From contig JAFKFL010000028.1 of assembly GCA_017308235.1 (NCBI GenBank), positions 1-64,000 of the forward strand: a DNA stretch of 64,000 nucleotides. The letters run 5' to 3'. The notes below the pieces were generated by a model. The model ran no database searches, had not been told where the DNA came from, and saw nothing but the letters and a program-made list of their open reading frames with translations. A program made the translations under genes and the position numbers. Shown one piece after another: positions 24,577 to 33,970 of this stretch. The stretch comes from Alphaproteobacteria bacterium (lineage in GTDB: Bacteria; Pseudomonadota; Alphaproteobacteria; Reyranellales; Reyranellaceae). Numbering within the stretch: position 1 is the stretch's first letter; every line of letters begins with the position of its first letter.

Positions 24577-25455
24577 ATGAACAAGGAAGGTCAGAGATGG
24601 CTCGGGACGGCGCTCCTCGTGGCGTCCGCGATCGCCTACAGCAGCGCCGGCTTCTACACCCGGCTGATTCAGGTCGACGTCTGGACGGTGCTGTTCTGGC
24701 GTGGCGTCTTCGGCGGCCTCTTTCTTGCCGGCATGGTCGTCTGGCGCGAGCGAGGACGAACGGTCCAGGCCGTCCGCGCCATCGGAGCGACAGGACTCGT
24801 TATTGCCGTGTGTTCCGCAGTGGCGACGGTCTGTTTCATCAGCGCCATGAGGCTCGGCAGCGTCGCCGACGTGTTGGTGATCGACGCCACAATTCCCTTT
24901 TTCGTGGCAGGTATCGCCTGGTTGCTGATCGGCGAGCGTGAGGACAAGGTCACGCTCTGCGCTACCTTGATCGCCCTGGCGGGCGTTGTCGTCATGGCCC
25001 GGCCAGCAATTTCCCAGGGACGTATCACCGGTGACCTGCTGGCTCTGGTCATGGCAATCCTGATGGCGACCGCCATGGTGCTGATCCGCGGCAAGCGCCA
25101 GGTAAGCATGCTGCCGGCGGTCGGCCTCTCGGCATTCCTGTGCGCGCTGATCGTGTTGCCTTTCGCCCATCCCCTGGACGTCAGCGCCGCAGACCTCGCG
25201 CTGCTGGGCCTGTTCGGCGCCACGCAGTTCGGCCTCGGCCTGCTGTTGCTGGCGTTGGGTACGCCGCTCGTGTCGGCGACGCGTGGCGCCCTGCTGGGCG
25301 TGCTGCAGACCCCCTTGGGCACGCTGTGGGTGTGGCTGGCTTTTGCCGAGGCGCCGGCGGTCGCGACCCTGATCGGCGGTGGGATCGTCATGCTGGCGGT
25401 GGTGGCGGATGTGGTTCTGCCGCGCCACCACGGCTCCGTCACGCAGCCGGGCTAA
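24577..25455 (+). CDS. EamA/DMT-family transporter
   Basis: 292-residue inner-membrane protein of the drug/metabolite transporter superfamily, with about ten transmembrane segments in two EamA repeats (first from TALLVASAIAYSSAGFYTRLI; second from ITGDLLALVMAILMATAMVLIRGKRQ). The characteristic LGVLQTPLGTLWVWLAFAE and following helix close the second repeat. Exporter of small metabolites or amino acids is likely. It is divergent from the YafY regulator and its 3' end overlaps the convergent cupin-like gene by 17 bases. Confidence 0.87.
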   Translation: MNKEGQRWLGTALLVASAIAYSSAGFYTRLIQVDVWTVLFWRGVFGGLFLAGMVVWRERGRTVQAVRAIGATGLVIAVCSAVATVCFISAMRLGSVADVLVIDATIPFFVAGIAWLLIGEREDKVTLCATLIALAGVVVMARPAISQGRITGDLLALVMAILMATAMVLIRGKRQVSMLPAVGLSAFLCALIVLPFAHPLDVSAADLALLGLFGATQFGLGLLLLALGTPLVSATRGALLGVLQTPLGTLWVWLAFAEAPAVATLIGGGIVMLAVVADVVLPRHHGSVTQPG

Positions 25456-25849
25456 TATCGACGACATCCATCGCGTTGATCTCGTCGGGTTCACCTGTAT
25501 AGACCACCAGAGCCATGGTCTCGGTGGCGATCATGGCACTGTGCGGCTGGCCTTTGGGATTGAGGCTGTAGCCGCCCGACCGTTGCGACGGCTCGCCGCC
25601 TTTGGTGCTGCGACCGCCCTGGAGCGAGAAGACGTGCTCGTCCGACAAGGCGGTCGCGACGATCTTGATCAGCTTCCCCGAGGGTGGCGTGAACCTCACC
25701 AGCCAGGTAATGCCGCCGCCTTCCTTGCGGCGGTCGCTCAGCACCTTGAGCTGGACAATGTCCCTGCCGTCGTAGACAGCGGCCGGTCCGTAGAAAGGCA
25801 CTCCCGAGGTCCATTCCATGGCTGTGTGGTCGACATGCAACGAAGCCAT
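25439..25849 (-). CDS. Cupin-like small protein (ChrR-cupin type)
   Basis: 136 residues, predicted all-beta, resembling single-domain cupins of the anti-sigma ChrR C-terminal type: repeated strands VQLKVLSDRRKEGGGITWLVRFTP, GKLIKIVATALSDEHVFSLQGG and MIATETMALVVYTGEPDEIN. Metal ligands are not certain. The ATG follows AAAGGAGGG with ideal spacing. The probable YafY operator at 25893-25916 is 44 bases upstream, so it may belong to the YafY regulon. Function unknown; enzyme or small-molecule sensor are both possible. Confidence 0.62.
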   Translation of the reverse strand: MASLHVDHTAMEWTSGVPFYGPAAVYDGRDIVQLKVLSDRRKEGGGITWLVRFTPPSGKLIKIVATALSDEHVFSLQGGRSTKGGEPSQRSGGYSLNPKGQPHSAMIATETMALVVYTGEPDEINAMDVVDISPAA

Positions 25850-25892
25850 GAGCCCTCCTTTTGCTGATGACCGGCGGCAGCTTAAGTCGTGC

Positions 25893-25916
25893 CTGCTGAC
25901 ACCGTCTTGTCAGTAG
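25893..25916. promoter_or_regulatory. Probable YafY operator, copy 2
   Basis: CTGCTGACA-N6-TGTCAGTAG, differing from copy 1 at one position per arm and keeping the CTGACA-N6-TGTCAG core and the 24-base length. It lies between the divergent cupin-like gene (start 25849) and PNPOx gene (start 25970). Confidence 0.65.
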
Positions 25917-25969
25917 AATCGTCCCGGCGCTGCAATGGTTGCAGGGTGACACCGCCGCAGGAGGAGATC

Positions 25970-26527
25970 GTGAGCAGTCCGCCGCCCCAGGTACGACGCA
26001 CCGACAAGCTGATGGCCGGCGAACGCGCCCACCAGATGCTGGCTGCGGGATATTGTGGTCGGCTCGCCACGGTGAGCGAGGATGGGTCGCCGTACTGCGT
26101 GCCACTGCTCTATGTCTGGCTGGACGGCGAGATCTTCGTGCACAACACGGCGGCCCGCGGCCACTTGCGGGCCAATGTCGATCACGAGCCCCGGGTATGC
26201 TTCGAAGTCGACGAGGTCGGCGAGGTGTTCGATTACGGCCGCTTCGAATGCGACGTGTCGATCTCGCATCGCAGCGTCATCGCCTTCGGCCGCATCCGGG
26301 TGATCGAGGACCGCGGCCTGAAACAACGCTTCTGCGATGCGCTGATGGCCAAATACCACGGCCGAGATGTCGGCCGGCCCAAGGGCTTCTATCCGCGCCT
26401 GGACGGCATCACGGTCTATGCCATCACGGTCGAGCGGCTGACCGGTAAGGAGACGGCGTTGCCGCCGTCAGCCGAGCAGTGGCCGGCGCGCGACAACACC
26501 AAAACGCCGAACGCCAAAGCACCTTGA
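25970..26527 (+). CDS. Pyridoxamine 5'-phosphate oxidase-fold protein
   Basis: 185-residue split-barrel flavin-binding protein from a GTG at 25970 preceded by the strong site GAGGAG. RTDKLMAGERAHQMLAAGYCGRLATVSEDGSPYCVPLLYVW is the N-terminal barrel strand set that binds FMN or F420/heme in this superfamily; LANVDHEPRVCFEVDEVGEVFDYGRFECDVS follows. It resembles NimA-like and antibiotic-resistance-type members rather than true PdxH. It may be controlled by YafY through the operator 54 bases upstream. Its stop contains the -35 box of the following metal sensor gene. Confidence 0.82.
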   Translation: MSSPPPQVRRTDKLMAGERAHQMLAAGYCGRLATVSEDGSPYCVPLLYVWLDGEIFVHNTAARGHLRANVDHEPRVCFEVDEVGEVFDYGRFECDVSISHRSVIAFGRIRVIEDRGLKQRFCDALMAKYHGRDVGRPKGFYPRLDGITVYAITVERLTGKETALPPSAEQWPARDNTKTPNAKAP

Positions 26528-26570
26528 CATTGGGCTCTTCGATAAGACATTTGAACATTTATTCAAATGT
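26524..26570 (+). promoter_or_regulatory. Promoter and SmtB/ArsR-type operator of the metal sensor
   Basis: TTGACA at 26524-26529 forms a consensus -35 overlapping the upstream stop codon. A perfect inverted repeat ACATTTGAA-N6-TTCAAATGT spans 26547-26570 and covers the sensor's ATG. Its core TGAA-N6-TTCA is the established 12-2-12 operator of SmtB/CzrA-type repressors. There is no Shine-Dalgarno sequence before the ATG, so translation may be leaderless or nearly so. Confidence 0.8.
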
Positions 26571-26875
26571 CCAAAGCCAAGAAGACCGTCCTGTCCGACG
26601 ACCATGCCGTGGCGCTGGCCGATCTGTTCCGGCTGTTGGGCGATGCCAGCCGGCTGCGCATCGTCGTCGCCTGCCTGCGCGCGCCGCTTGCCGTGTCGGA
26701 GATTGCCGAGCGGCTGGGGTTATCGGTGTCGCTGGTGAGCCATCACCTGCGCCTGCTGAAGGGCGCCCGGCTGGTCCGGGCCGAGCGCCAGGGCAAGCAG
26801 GTCTTCTACGGTGCCGACGACGAGCATGTGCGGCGTATGGTCGAGGACATGATCGTGCACGTCACCGAGCATTGA
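26567..26875 (+). CDS. ArsR/SmtB-family metal-sensing repressor with an alpha-5 site
   Basis: 102-residue winged-helix repressor (recognition helix SVSLVSHHLRLLK, about residues 53-65). The C-terminal helix has D85-x-H87 and H98-x-x-E101, the same spacing as the zinc-binding alpha-5 site of SmtB (D104, H106, H117, E120) and close to CzrA. The alpha-3N cysteine pair of arsenic, cadmium or lead sensors is missing. It likely senses zinc, nickel or cobalt at the dimer interface and releases the operator that overlaps its start codon. No metal transporter is adjacent, so its targets beyond itself lie elsewhere. Confidence 0.9.
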   Translation: MSKAKKTVLSDDHAVALADLFRLLGDASRLRIVVACLRAPLAVSEIAERLGLSVSLVSHHLRLLKGARLVRAERQGKQVFYGADDEHVRRMVEDMIVHVTEH

Positions 26876-26886
26876 CGACAGCAGGT

Positions 26887-26995
26887 CCCTCATCCTGAGG
26901 AGCGCGCGCTGTGCGCGTCTCGAAGGATGGGAACGAGCACCCTGTCTGTTGCCACCCTTCGAGACGGCCGCGGAGCGGCCTCCTCAGGGTGAGGG
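26887..26995. repeat. Long palindromic intergenic element
   Basis: Two arms of about 44 bases, 26887-26930 (beginning CCCTCATCCTGAGGAGCGCG, ending CTCGAAGGATGG) and 26952-26995 (containing CACCCTTCGAGACGGCC and CTCCTCAGGGTGAGG), are imperfect reverse complements around a 21-base centre. Each arm also contains its own smaller GC hairpin (GCGCGCGCTGTGCGCG; GGCCGCGGAGCGGCC). This form closely resembles mobile palindromic intergenic elements frequent in rhizobia-like alphaproteobacteria. It lies between convergent genes and could terminate both transcripts. Confidence 0.75.
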
Positions 26996-27018
26996 CGAGA
27001 GCGATTCCGGGATCGCGT

Positions 27019-28650
27019 CTACGCCGTCGGCAGTTTGTAGTCCTCGAACTGCTTGCGCAGGGCGGTCTTCAGGATCTTGCCGGTGGCGCCATGCGGGATG
27101 GCGTCGATGAACTGTACGTCGTCCGGCATCCACCACTTGGCGATCTTGCCGTTCAGGTACTTGAGCAGATCGTCCTTGGTGATGCTGGCCTCAGGCCGTT
27201 TCACGATGATCAGCAGCGGCCGCTCATCCCACTTGGGATGATGCACCCCGATCACCGCGGCCTCGGCGACGCCTGGGCAGCCCATGGCGGCGTTCTCGAG
27301 GTCGATCGAGCTGATCCATTCGCCGCCCGACTTGATCACGTCCTTGGACCGGTCGGTGATGACGACTGAGCTATCGGTCTCGATCTTGCAGACGTCGCCG
27401 GTCATGAACCAGTCGTCCTTCAGGAACTGGTTCTGGCCGTCGCCCTTCATGTAGCCCTTCACGATCCACGAGCCACGCACGACCATGTTGCCCGAGATGC
27501 TGCCGTCCGTGGGCAGGTCATTGCCGGCATCGTCGATGATCTTCATCTCGCAGCCGAACACCGGCCGGCCTTGCTTGGCGGTGATGGCGAAGCGCTCGGC
27601 GTCGGGCAGGTCGCGCTCGCCCCGATTGAAGCGGGTGAGGGTGCCGAGCGGGCTCATCTCGGTCATGCCCCAACCCTGCGCCACCTCGATCTGATGCTCC
27701 TTCCAGAAGCGCTCGATCATGGCGTAGGGCACGGCCGAACCGCCGATGAGGCTGCGTTTGACCGACGACATCTTGAGCTTGTTCTGGGCGCAATAGTCGA
27801 GCAGGGCGAGCCATACGGTCGGCACGCCGGCGCTCAGCGTCACCTGCTCCTTGTCGAGGAGCTCGTAGACACTCGCACCGTCGAGCTTGAAGCCGGGAAA
27901 CACGAGCTTGGTCCCGCACATCGGGCCAGCATAGACCAGACCCCAGGCGTTGGCATGGAACATCGGCACCACGGGCAGGATGGTGGTGTCCGGATCGAGT
28001 CCCAGCACCGGACCGGACGCCATCATCATCGTGTGGATCATCGTCGAGCGGTGCGAATAGAGCACGCCCTTCGGGTTACCGGTCGTACCCGACGTGTAGC
28101 AAAGCGACGAGGCGGTCTTTTCGTCGAACTCCGGCCAGGTGAGCGTGCCGGGCTTGCCCGCGATCAGCTCCTCGTAGCACAGGAGCTTGGGGATCTTGCT
28201 CGATGCCGGCATATGGGCGCGGTCGGTCATGACCACGACATGCTTCACCGTCTTGAGCTTGTCGTAGACGCTCTCGACCACCGGCAGGAGGTTGAGATCG
28301 ACGAAGATCGCCTGATCCTCGGCGTGATTGGCGATATAGGCGACATGGTCGGGCGCGAGCCGCGGATTGATCGTATGCAGCACCGCGCCGAGTCCGGAGA
28401 TGCCGAAGTAGAGCTCGAAGTGGCGATGGGTGTTCCAGGCGATGGTGCCGACACGGTCGCCGAGCTTGATGCCCAGCTCCTGCAGTGCCTCGGCCAGCTG
28501 CTTGGAACGCTTGTGTGCGTCCTTGTAGCCGTAGCGATGGATCGGCCCTTCGACGGTTCTGGTCACGATCTCGACGTCCGGATAGGACGCAGCGGCAAAG
28601 TCGATGATCTGCGAAATCAGCAGTGGACGGTCTTGCATCAATCCCAGCAT
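27019..28650 (-). CDS. Acyl-CoA synthetase, FadD-like (copy A)
   Basis: 543-residue adenylate-forming ligase making an acyl-CoA from a carboxylic acid, ATP and CoA. Visible motifs are the P-loop-like YTSGTTGNPKGVLYSHRS, the GWGMTEMSP segment, DWFMTGDVCKI, DRSKDVIKSGGEWISS and the C-terminal catalytic lysine in ATGKILKTAL. It begins MLGLMQDRPLLISQIIDFAA, matching copy B at 32275-33909 (MFGLIQDRPLLIQQLIEHAA). It is the last gene of the run 33909 to 27019 and starts 13 bases after the enolase-superfamily gene. Medium- or long-chain or aryl acids are possible substrates. Confidence 0.9.
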   Translation of the reverse strand: MLGLMQDRPLLISQIIDFAAASYPDVEIVTRTVEGPIHRYGYKDAHKRSKQLAEALQELGIKLGDRVGTIAWNTHRHFELYFGISGLGAVLHTINPRLAPDHVAYIANHAEDQAIFVDLNLLPVVESVYDKLKTVKHVVVMTDRAHMPASSKIPKLLCYEELIAGKPGTLTWPEFDEKTASSLCYTSGTTGNPKGVLYSHRSTMIHTMMMASGPVLGLDPDTTILPVVPMFHANAWGLVYAGPMCGTKLVFPGFKLDGASVYELLDKEQVTLSAGVPTVWLALLDYCAQNKLKMSSVKRSLIGGSAVPYAMIERFWKEHQIEVAQGWGMTEMSPLGTLTRFNRGERDLPDAERFAITAKQGRPVFGCEMKIIDDAGNDLPTDGSISGNMVVRGSWIVKGYMKGDGQNQFLKDDWFMTGDVCKIETDSSVVITDRSKDVIKSGGEWISSIDLENAAMGCPGVAEAAVIGVHHPKWDERPLLIIVKRPEASITKDDLLKYLNGKIAKWWMPDDVQFIDAIPHGATGKILKTALRKQFEDYKLPTA

Positions 28651-28663
28651 GGCGCTTCCCTTG

Positions 28664-29812
28664 TTACGCGCGCCGCTCGATATGAAGGCTTCTGAAATTC
28701 GTGAGCGGCTTCAGCTCCGGTTCTAGACCGAGTCCCGGCCCGTCGGGAAGAGACACGCTGCCGTCGGTCACATTAAGCAGACTACCCAGCAGCCCCTCGC
28801 GCAGCGGGTTGGGATTGCCGTCGACCTCGAGCAAGCCCCGCCCACGCACCGCCGCCAGCAAATGCAGCGAATGCATCAGCCCGACCGCGCCGCCCAGGAA
28901 GTGGGGGCAGTAGGTCTGGCCCGCGGCCAGCGCCGCCTTCGCGACGGGCAGGCAGCCTGAATGGCCGCCCCATTTTGCAGCATCGGGCTGGAGAACGCCG
29001 AATACGCCCGAATCGATCGCCTGCTGGAAAGCGCCGGCGCCACGGATGTTCTCGCCTCCTGCCAGCCGGGCTGGCGCGACGGCTGCGACCTGGACCCATT
29101 CTGGTAAAGGGCGGTCGGCCGGCAACGGCTCCTCGATCCAGCCCAGGCCGAGCTCGGCAAACTTGGGCGCCATGCGACACGCCGTGGCGAGGTCCCAGCC
29201 CTGGTTCACATCGACCATCAGCCGTTCGCCGCTCGCGAGCGTCCTGGCAACAGGCCGCAGCGAGCCGAGGTCGGTCTCTTCGCCGAACCCGACCTTGATC
29301 TTGAAGGCGCGATAGCCGACCGCCCGCGTGCGCTCCACGGTCTCGAGCGCCGCGCGGCCGGGGTTGAGCCCGGAGGCATAGACCGGAACAGGCGAGCCAT
29401 CGTTGCCGCCGAGAGCCTGCCAGAGCGGCAGGCCGTGCTTGCGGGCGCGAAGGTCATGAATCGCGAGATCGAGGCCGGCCGCCGCCGCTGACAGAGCGCC
29501 GGCATCGCCGCTCTGCAGGCGCAGCACATGCAGGCTGCGGTCGATCTCGGCCCATAGCGCGACCGGGTCGTCGAGCGATTTGCCCAGCGCGCGCGGCGCC
29601 ACGATCTCGGCGAACAGCAGCGCGCGGTGCTCGGCTGATGCGGTCGGGAAGTTGGACCAGACCTCGCCCCATCCATGCGCGCCGTCGGAATCCTCGACTT
29701 TCACGAAGACCGCGACCCGCTCGGCCATGGTGCCGAAGGAGGTGCGGACAGGCTCCTGGATGGGAGCGCGAAAGACATGCGCTTCGACGCGCGCGAGCGT
29801 GGCGGTGCTCAT
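28664..29812 (-). CDS. Mandelate racemase/muconate-lactonizing enzyme family protein
   Basis: 382-residue enolase-superfamily enzyme from the ATG at 29812. Catalytic K171-x-K173 (FKIKVGF) and H304 (CPHFLGG) with metal ligands D201 (MVDVNQGW), E227 (WIEEPLP) and E254 (AGGEN) place it in the mandelate racemase subgroup, which abstracts the proton alpha to a carboxylate. It may racemise or dehydrate a hydroxy or sugar acid. The start overlaps the VOC gene stop by 4 bases. Substrate is not predictable from residues alone. Confidence 0.88.
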   Translation of the reverse strand: MSTATLARVEAHVFRAPIQEPVRTSFGTMAERVAVFVKVEDSDGAHGWGEVWSNFPTASAEHRALLFAEIVAPRALGKSLDDPVALWAEIDRSLHVLRLQSGDAGALSAAAAGLDLAIHDLRARKHGLPLWQALGGNDGSPVPVYASGLNPGRAALETVERTRAVGYRAFKIKVGFGEETDLGSLRPVARTLASGERLMVDVNQGWDLATACRMAPKFAELGLGWIEEPLPADRPLPEWVQVAAVAPARLAGGENIRGAGAFQQAIDSGVFGVLQPDAAKWGGHSGCLPVAKAALAAGQTYCPHFLGGAVGLMHSLHLLAAVRGRGLLEVDGNPNPLREGLLGSLLNVTDGSVSLPDGPGLGLEPELKPLTNFRSLHIERRA

Positions 29813-30192
29813 TTCTTGTCGCGGGACTCGCTGAAGGTCAGCCTGTTGCCGAAGGGGTCGGTCAGGGAGACGGTGCGGGCGCCCCACGGCGCATCCTCGA
29901 TGCCGGGTTTGGCGTAGCGATAGTCCTGCGCGATGAGCCCTTGGTGGAACGCTTCGATGCCTTTCATGTTGATCAGCACGGCAGATCCCGGCGTGGCGTC
30001 GCCGTAGTGCTCGCTCAGATGGAGGGCGACGCCGGATTTCGAAACTTGCGCATACAGCGGAAAATTGTCGCCGAAGCGGTGTTCCCAATCGAGCGTGAAG
30101 CCCAGGAAGTCGACATAGAACTCCTTGGCCTTGTCGACCGAGAAGATACGAAGGATCGGCACGGCTTCGTTCAAAACAACGCCTTGGGACAT
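29809..30192 (-). CDS. VOC/glyoxalase-superfamily protein
   Basis: 127-residue vicinal-oxygen-chelate fold protein: VPILRIFSVDKAKEFYVDFLGFTLDWEHRF in the first beta-alpha-beta unit and ARTVSLTDPFGNRLTFSE at the end. The N-terminal pattern is that of bleomycin-binding-type proteins; canonical metal ligands are not all evident, so it may be a binding protein or an atypical enzyme. It lies 4 bases downstream of the IPNS-like gene and overlaps the mandelate-racemase-like gene. Confidence 0.82.
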   Translation of the reverse strand: MSQGVVLNEAVPILRIFSVDKAKEFYVDFLGFTLDWEHRFGDNFPLYAQVSKSGVALHLSEHYGDATPGSAVLINMKGIEAFHQGLIAQDYRYAKPGIEDAPWGARTVSLTDPFGNRLTFSESRDKK

Positions 30193-30196
30193 GGAA

Positions 30197-31234
30197 CTAC
30201 TCGGCAGCTTGCGGGTCCTTCAGCAGATCATAGGTTCGTTGCTGATAATGGACCATGTAGTCGGTGTAGTAGGTCGTCGGATACTTGGGCGGTCGATCGG
30301 GGCCGACCGTGGTCGGCACGGCGGCGATGGGCCAGTCGATGTTGCTGTCACAGAAGAAGGCCAGCGCATAGCGCTCGCCGCCAGTGCGATTGATCGCGCG
30401 GTGCGGCGTGGCGAGGAAAGAATCGTTGGTCCAGCGCAGCAGGAGCTGGCCGCCGTTCACGACATAAGCGTCGGGGATCGCCGGCGCCTCGATCCACGTA
30501 CCGTTCCGGGCGCGGATCGAGAGGCCGGGTACATCATTGGGTGCGAGCAGCGTCAGAAAACTCGTGTCGGTGTGCGGAGCGATGCCGAATTCGTCTTCGG
30601 CCGGTACGTCCTGTGGCGGATAGTGCGTCATCCGGAGCTTGTACTGGCAGTCGCGAAACGGTGTGTCGAAATAGGTCGCCGGCAGGCCGAGCGCACGGGC
30701 GTAGAGCGGCACCAACTTCCGGACCAGCCCTTCCATCGTGTCGCAATAGGCGACGACCGTTTCGCGGAAGCCCGGCAGATCGCCTGGCCAGCGATTGGCG
30801 CCGCGAAAGCGACGGTCGACCACCACGTCGGGATGATCGCCGGGAAGATCGCGCGCCACGAAGAAGGCTTCGTTGAGGTTGGCCTTGGTGACGGTCTGCA
30901 CCACCGACGTCCGCAGCGTGTCGCCACGCATCGGCAGGTAGCCGACATTGTGCCGGTCGATCCGCACGTCCATCTTCTTCTCGGTCGGCTGGGCGTGGAA
31001 GCACGCGGCTTGCCGGAAGGCGTCACGAATCAGCGCCCGCGGCACACCATGATTGACGATGAAATAGAAGCCGATTTCGGTCAGCGCGACCCGCAGTTCG
31101 CGGGCACAACGCTCCAGCGCTCCCGGCTCGCCCGCGAGATAGGGCCCGAGATCGATGACCGGGATGGTGTCCGCGGTTGTCAGTCGGCTGCCTGCGCTTC
31201 GTTGAGCACGTCGTAGTTCCGCTTCTGATACCAA
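30197..31234 (-). CDS. Isopenicillin N synthase-like Fe(II) dioxygenase (copy 2)
   Basis: 345-residue non-haem iron oxygenase of the IPNS/2-oxoglutarate family: IPVIDLGPYLAGEPGALE at the N-terminus, iron ligands H221, D223 (APHTDTSF) and H278 (TPHRAINR), and the co-substrate Arg R288 in ERYALAFF. The family R-x-S motif reads R-Y-A here. The only in-frame ATG makes it overlap copy 1 by 55 bases. It is a clear tandem paralog of copy 1, with nearly the same length after the first 18 residues. It probably oxidises a small carboxylic acid in the same pathway as the acyl-CoA ligases. Confidence 0.87.
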   Translation of the reverse strand: MVSEAELRRAQRSAGSRLTTADTIPVIDLGPYLAGEPGALERCARELRVALTEIGFYFIVNHGVPRALIRDAFRQAACFHAQPTEKKMDVRIDRHNVGYLPMRGDTLRTSVVQTVTKANLNEAFFVARDLPGDHPDVVVDRRFRGANRWPGDLPGFRETVVAYCDTMEGLVRKLVPLYARALGLPATYFDTPFRDCQYKLRMTHYPPQDVPAEDEFGIAPHTDTSFLTLLAPNDVPGLSIRARNGTWIEAPAIPDAYVVNGGQLLLRWTNDSFLATPHRAINRTGGERYALAFFCDSNIDWPIAAVPTTVGPDRPPKYPTTYYTDYMVHYQQRTYDLLKDPQAAE

Positions 31235-32163
31235 ATCATGTAGTCGGTGTAGTACGTCGTCGGATACTTCGGCGGCTTGTCTGGACCGACGGTGGTCGGC
31301 ACGGCGGCGACCGGCCAGTCGATGTTGCTGTCGCAGAAGAAGGGAAGGGCGTAGCGCTCGCCGCCGCTGCGGTTGATCGCGCGGTGCGGCGTCGCCAAAA
31401 GGGTGTCATTGGTCCAGCGCTGCAGCATCTGCCCGCCGTTCACGACGTAAGCGTCGGGGATCGCCGGCGCATCGATCCATTTGCCGCTTTGGGTGCGGAT
31501 CGAGAGGCCGGGCACATCGTTGGGTGCGAGCAAGGTAAGGAAGCTCGTGTCTGTGTGAGGGGCGAGGCCGAACTCATCGACCGCCGGGCCGTCCTGCGGC
31601 GGATAGTGCGTCATGCGCAGCGAGAACTGAGGATCGCGGAACGCCGAGTCGAAATATTCCGCCGGCAAATCGAGCGCACGGGCGTAGAGGCGCACCATCT
31701 TCTGCACGAGCCGCTCGAGATCGTTGCAGTAGTCGATCACGGTCTCACGGAAGCCCGGCAGCTCCGGCCAGCGGTTGGGACCGCGATAGCGCCGGTTGGC
31801 GATGACGTCGGGATGGTCGGGCGGCAGTTCGCGCTTCACGAAGAAGGCTTCGTTGAGGTTGGGCTTGGTGTTGGTCTGCACCGTCGAGGTGCGCAGCGTG
31901 TTGCCGCGCATCGGCATGTAGCCGGTGCTGTGCTGGTCGATCTTCAGCGCCTGCTTTTTCTCCAGCGGCTGCGCATGAAACCGCTTCACCTCGTCGAAGA
32001 CGCGGCGGATCTTCTCGCGCGCGATGCCGTGGTTGACGATGAAGTAGAAGCCGATCTCGGTCAGCGCGAAATGCAGCTCCTTGGCGGTACGGTCGAGCGC
32101 GCCTGGTTCGCCGGCGAGGTAAGGGCCGAGGTCGACGACGGGAATGGTCTCGGTGGCGGCCAT
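31180..32163 (-). CDS. Isopenicillin N synthase-like Fe(II) dioxygenase (copy 1)
   Basis: 327-residue paralog of copy 2: IPVVDLGPYLAGEPGALDR, H203, D205 (APHTDTSF), H260 (TPHRAINR), R270-Y-A272 (ERYALPFF). Shared segments such as GFYFIVNHG, MRGxTLRTSxVQT, PPKYPTTYYTDYM and the C-terminal AQAA show recent common origin. Its start follows fadD-B by 111 bases and may have its own promoter. The R-x-A variant is also in the third paralog at 40883. A true beta-lactam role is excluded by context; oxidation of a catabolic substrate fits better. Confidence 0.88.
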   Translation of the reverse strand: MAATETIPVVDLGPYLAGEPGALDRTAKELHFALTEIGFYFIVNHGIAREKIRRVFDEVKRFHAQPLEKKQALKIDQHSTGYMPMRGNTLRTSTVQTNTKPNLNEAFFVKRELPPDHPDVIANRRYRGPNRWPELPGFRETVIDYCNDLERLVQKMVRLYARALDLPAEYFDSAFRDPQFSLRMTHYPPQDGPAVDEFGLAPHTDTSFLTLLAPNDVPGLSIRTQSGKWIDAPAIPDAYVVNGGQMLQRWTNDTLLATPHRAINRSGGERYALPFFCDSNIDWPVAAVPTTVGPDKPPKYPTTYYTDYMIWYQKRNYDVLNEAQAAD

Positions 32164-32274
32164 GACGCCTGCTCCTTCTTGCGTGGAAGCCGATGGTATC
32201 CGCGCAACGAACGATAGGCCGCAACGGCACGAGGGTCCATCGCCGCCGCGATGGAATTTCGCAGACGAGACCGA

Positions 32275-33909
<1,635 letters not shown>

Positions 33910-33970
33910 CGGACGTTTTCTCCGGAATGACAATTGTTGCAGACGATCGAAACCTAGCAGACCGCGGTTT

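Noticed and set aside
29813..30088. 92-codon N-terminal extension of the enolase-superfamily gene
   Set aside because: It overlaps the VOC gene in another frame and lacks similarity; the ATG at 29812 gives the normal N-terminus and a 4-base overlap.
30197..32163. Beta-lactam biosynthesis suggested by isopenicillin N synthase similarity
   Set aside because: No ACV synthetase, acyltransferase or epimerase is nearby; neighbours are acyl-CoA ligases and catabolic enzymes, so only the oxygenase fold is supported.
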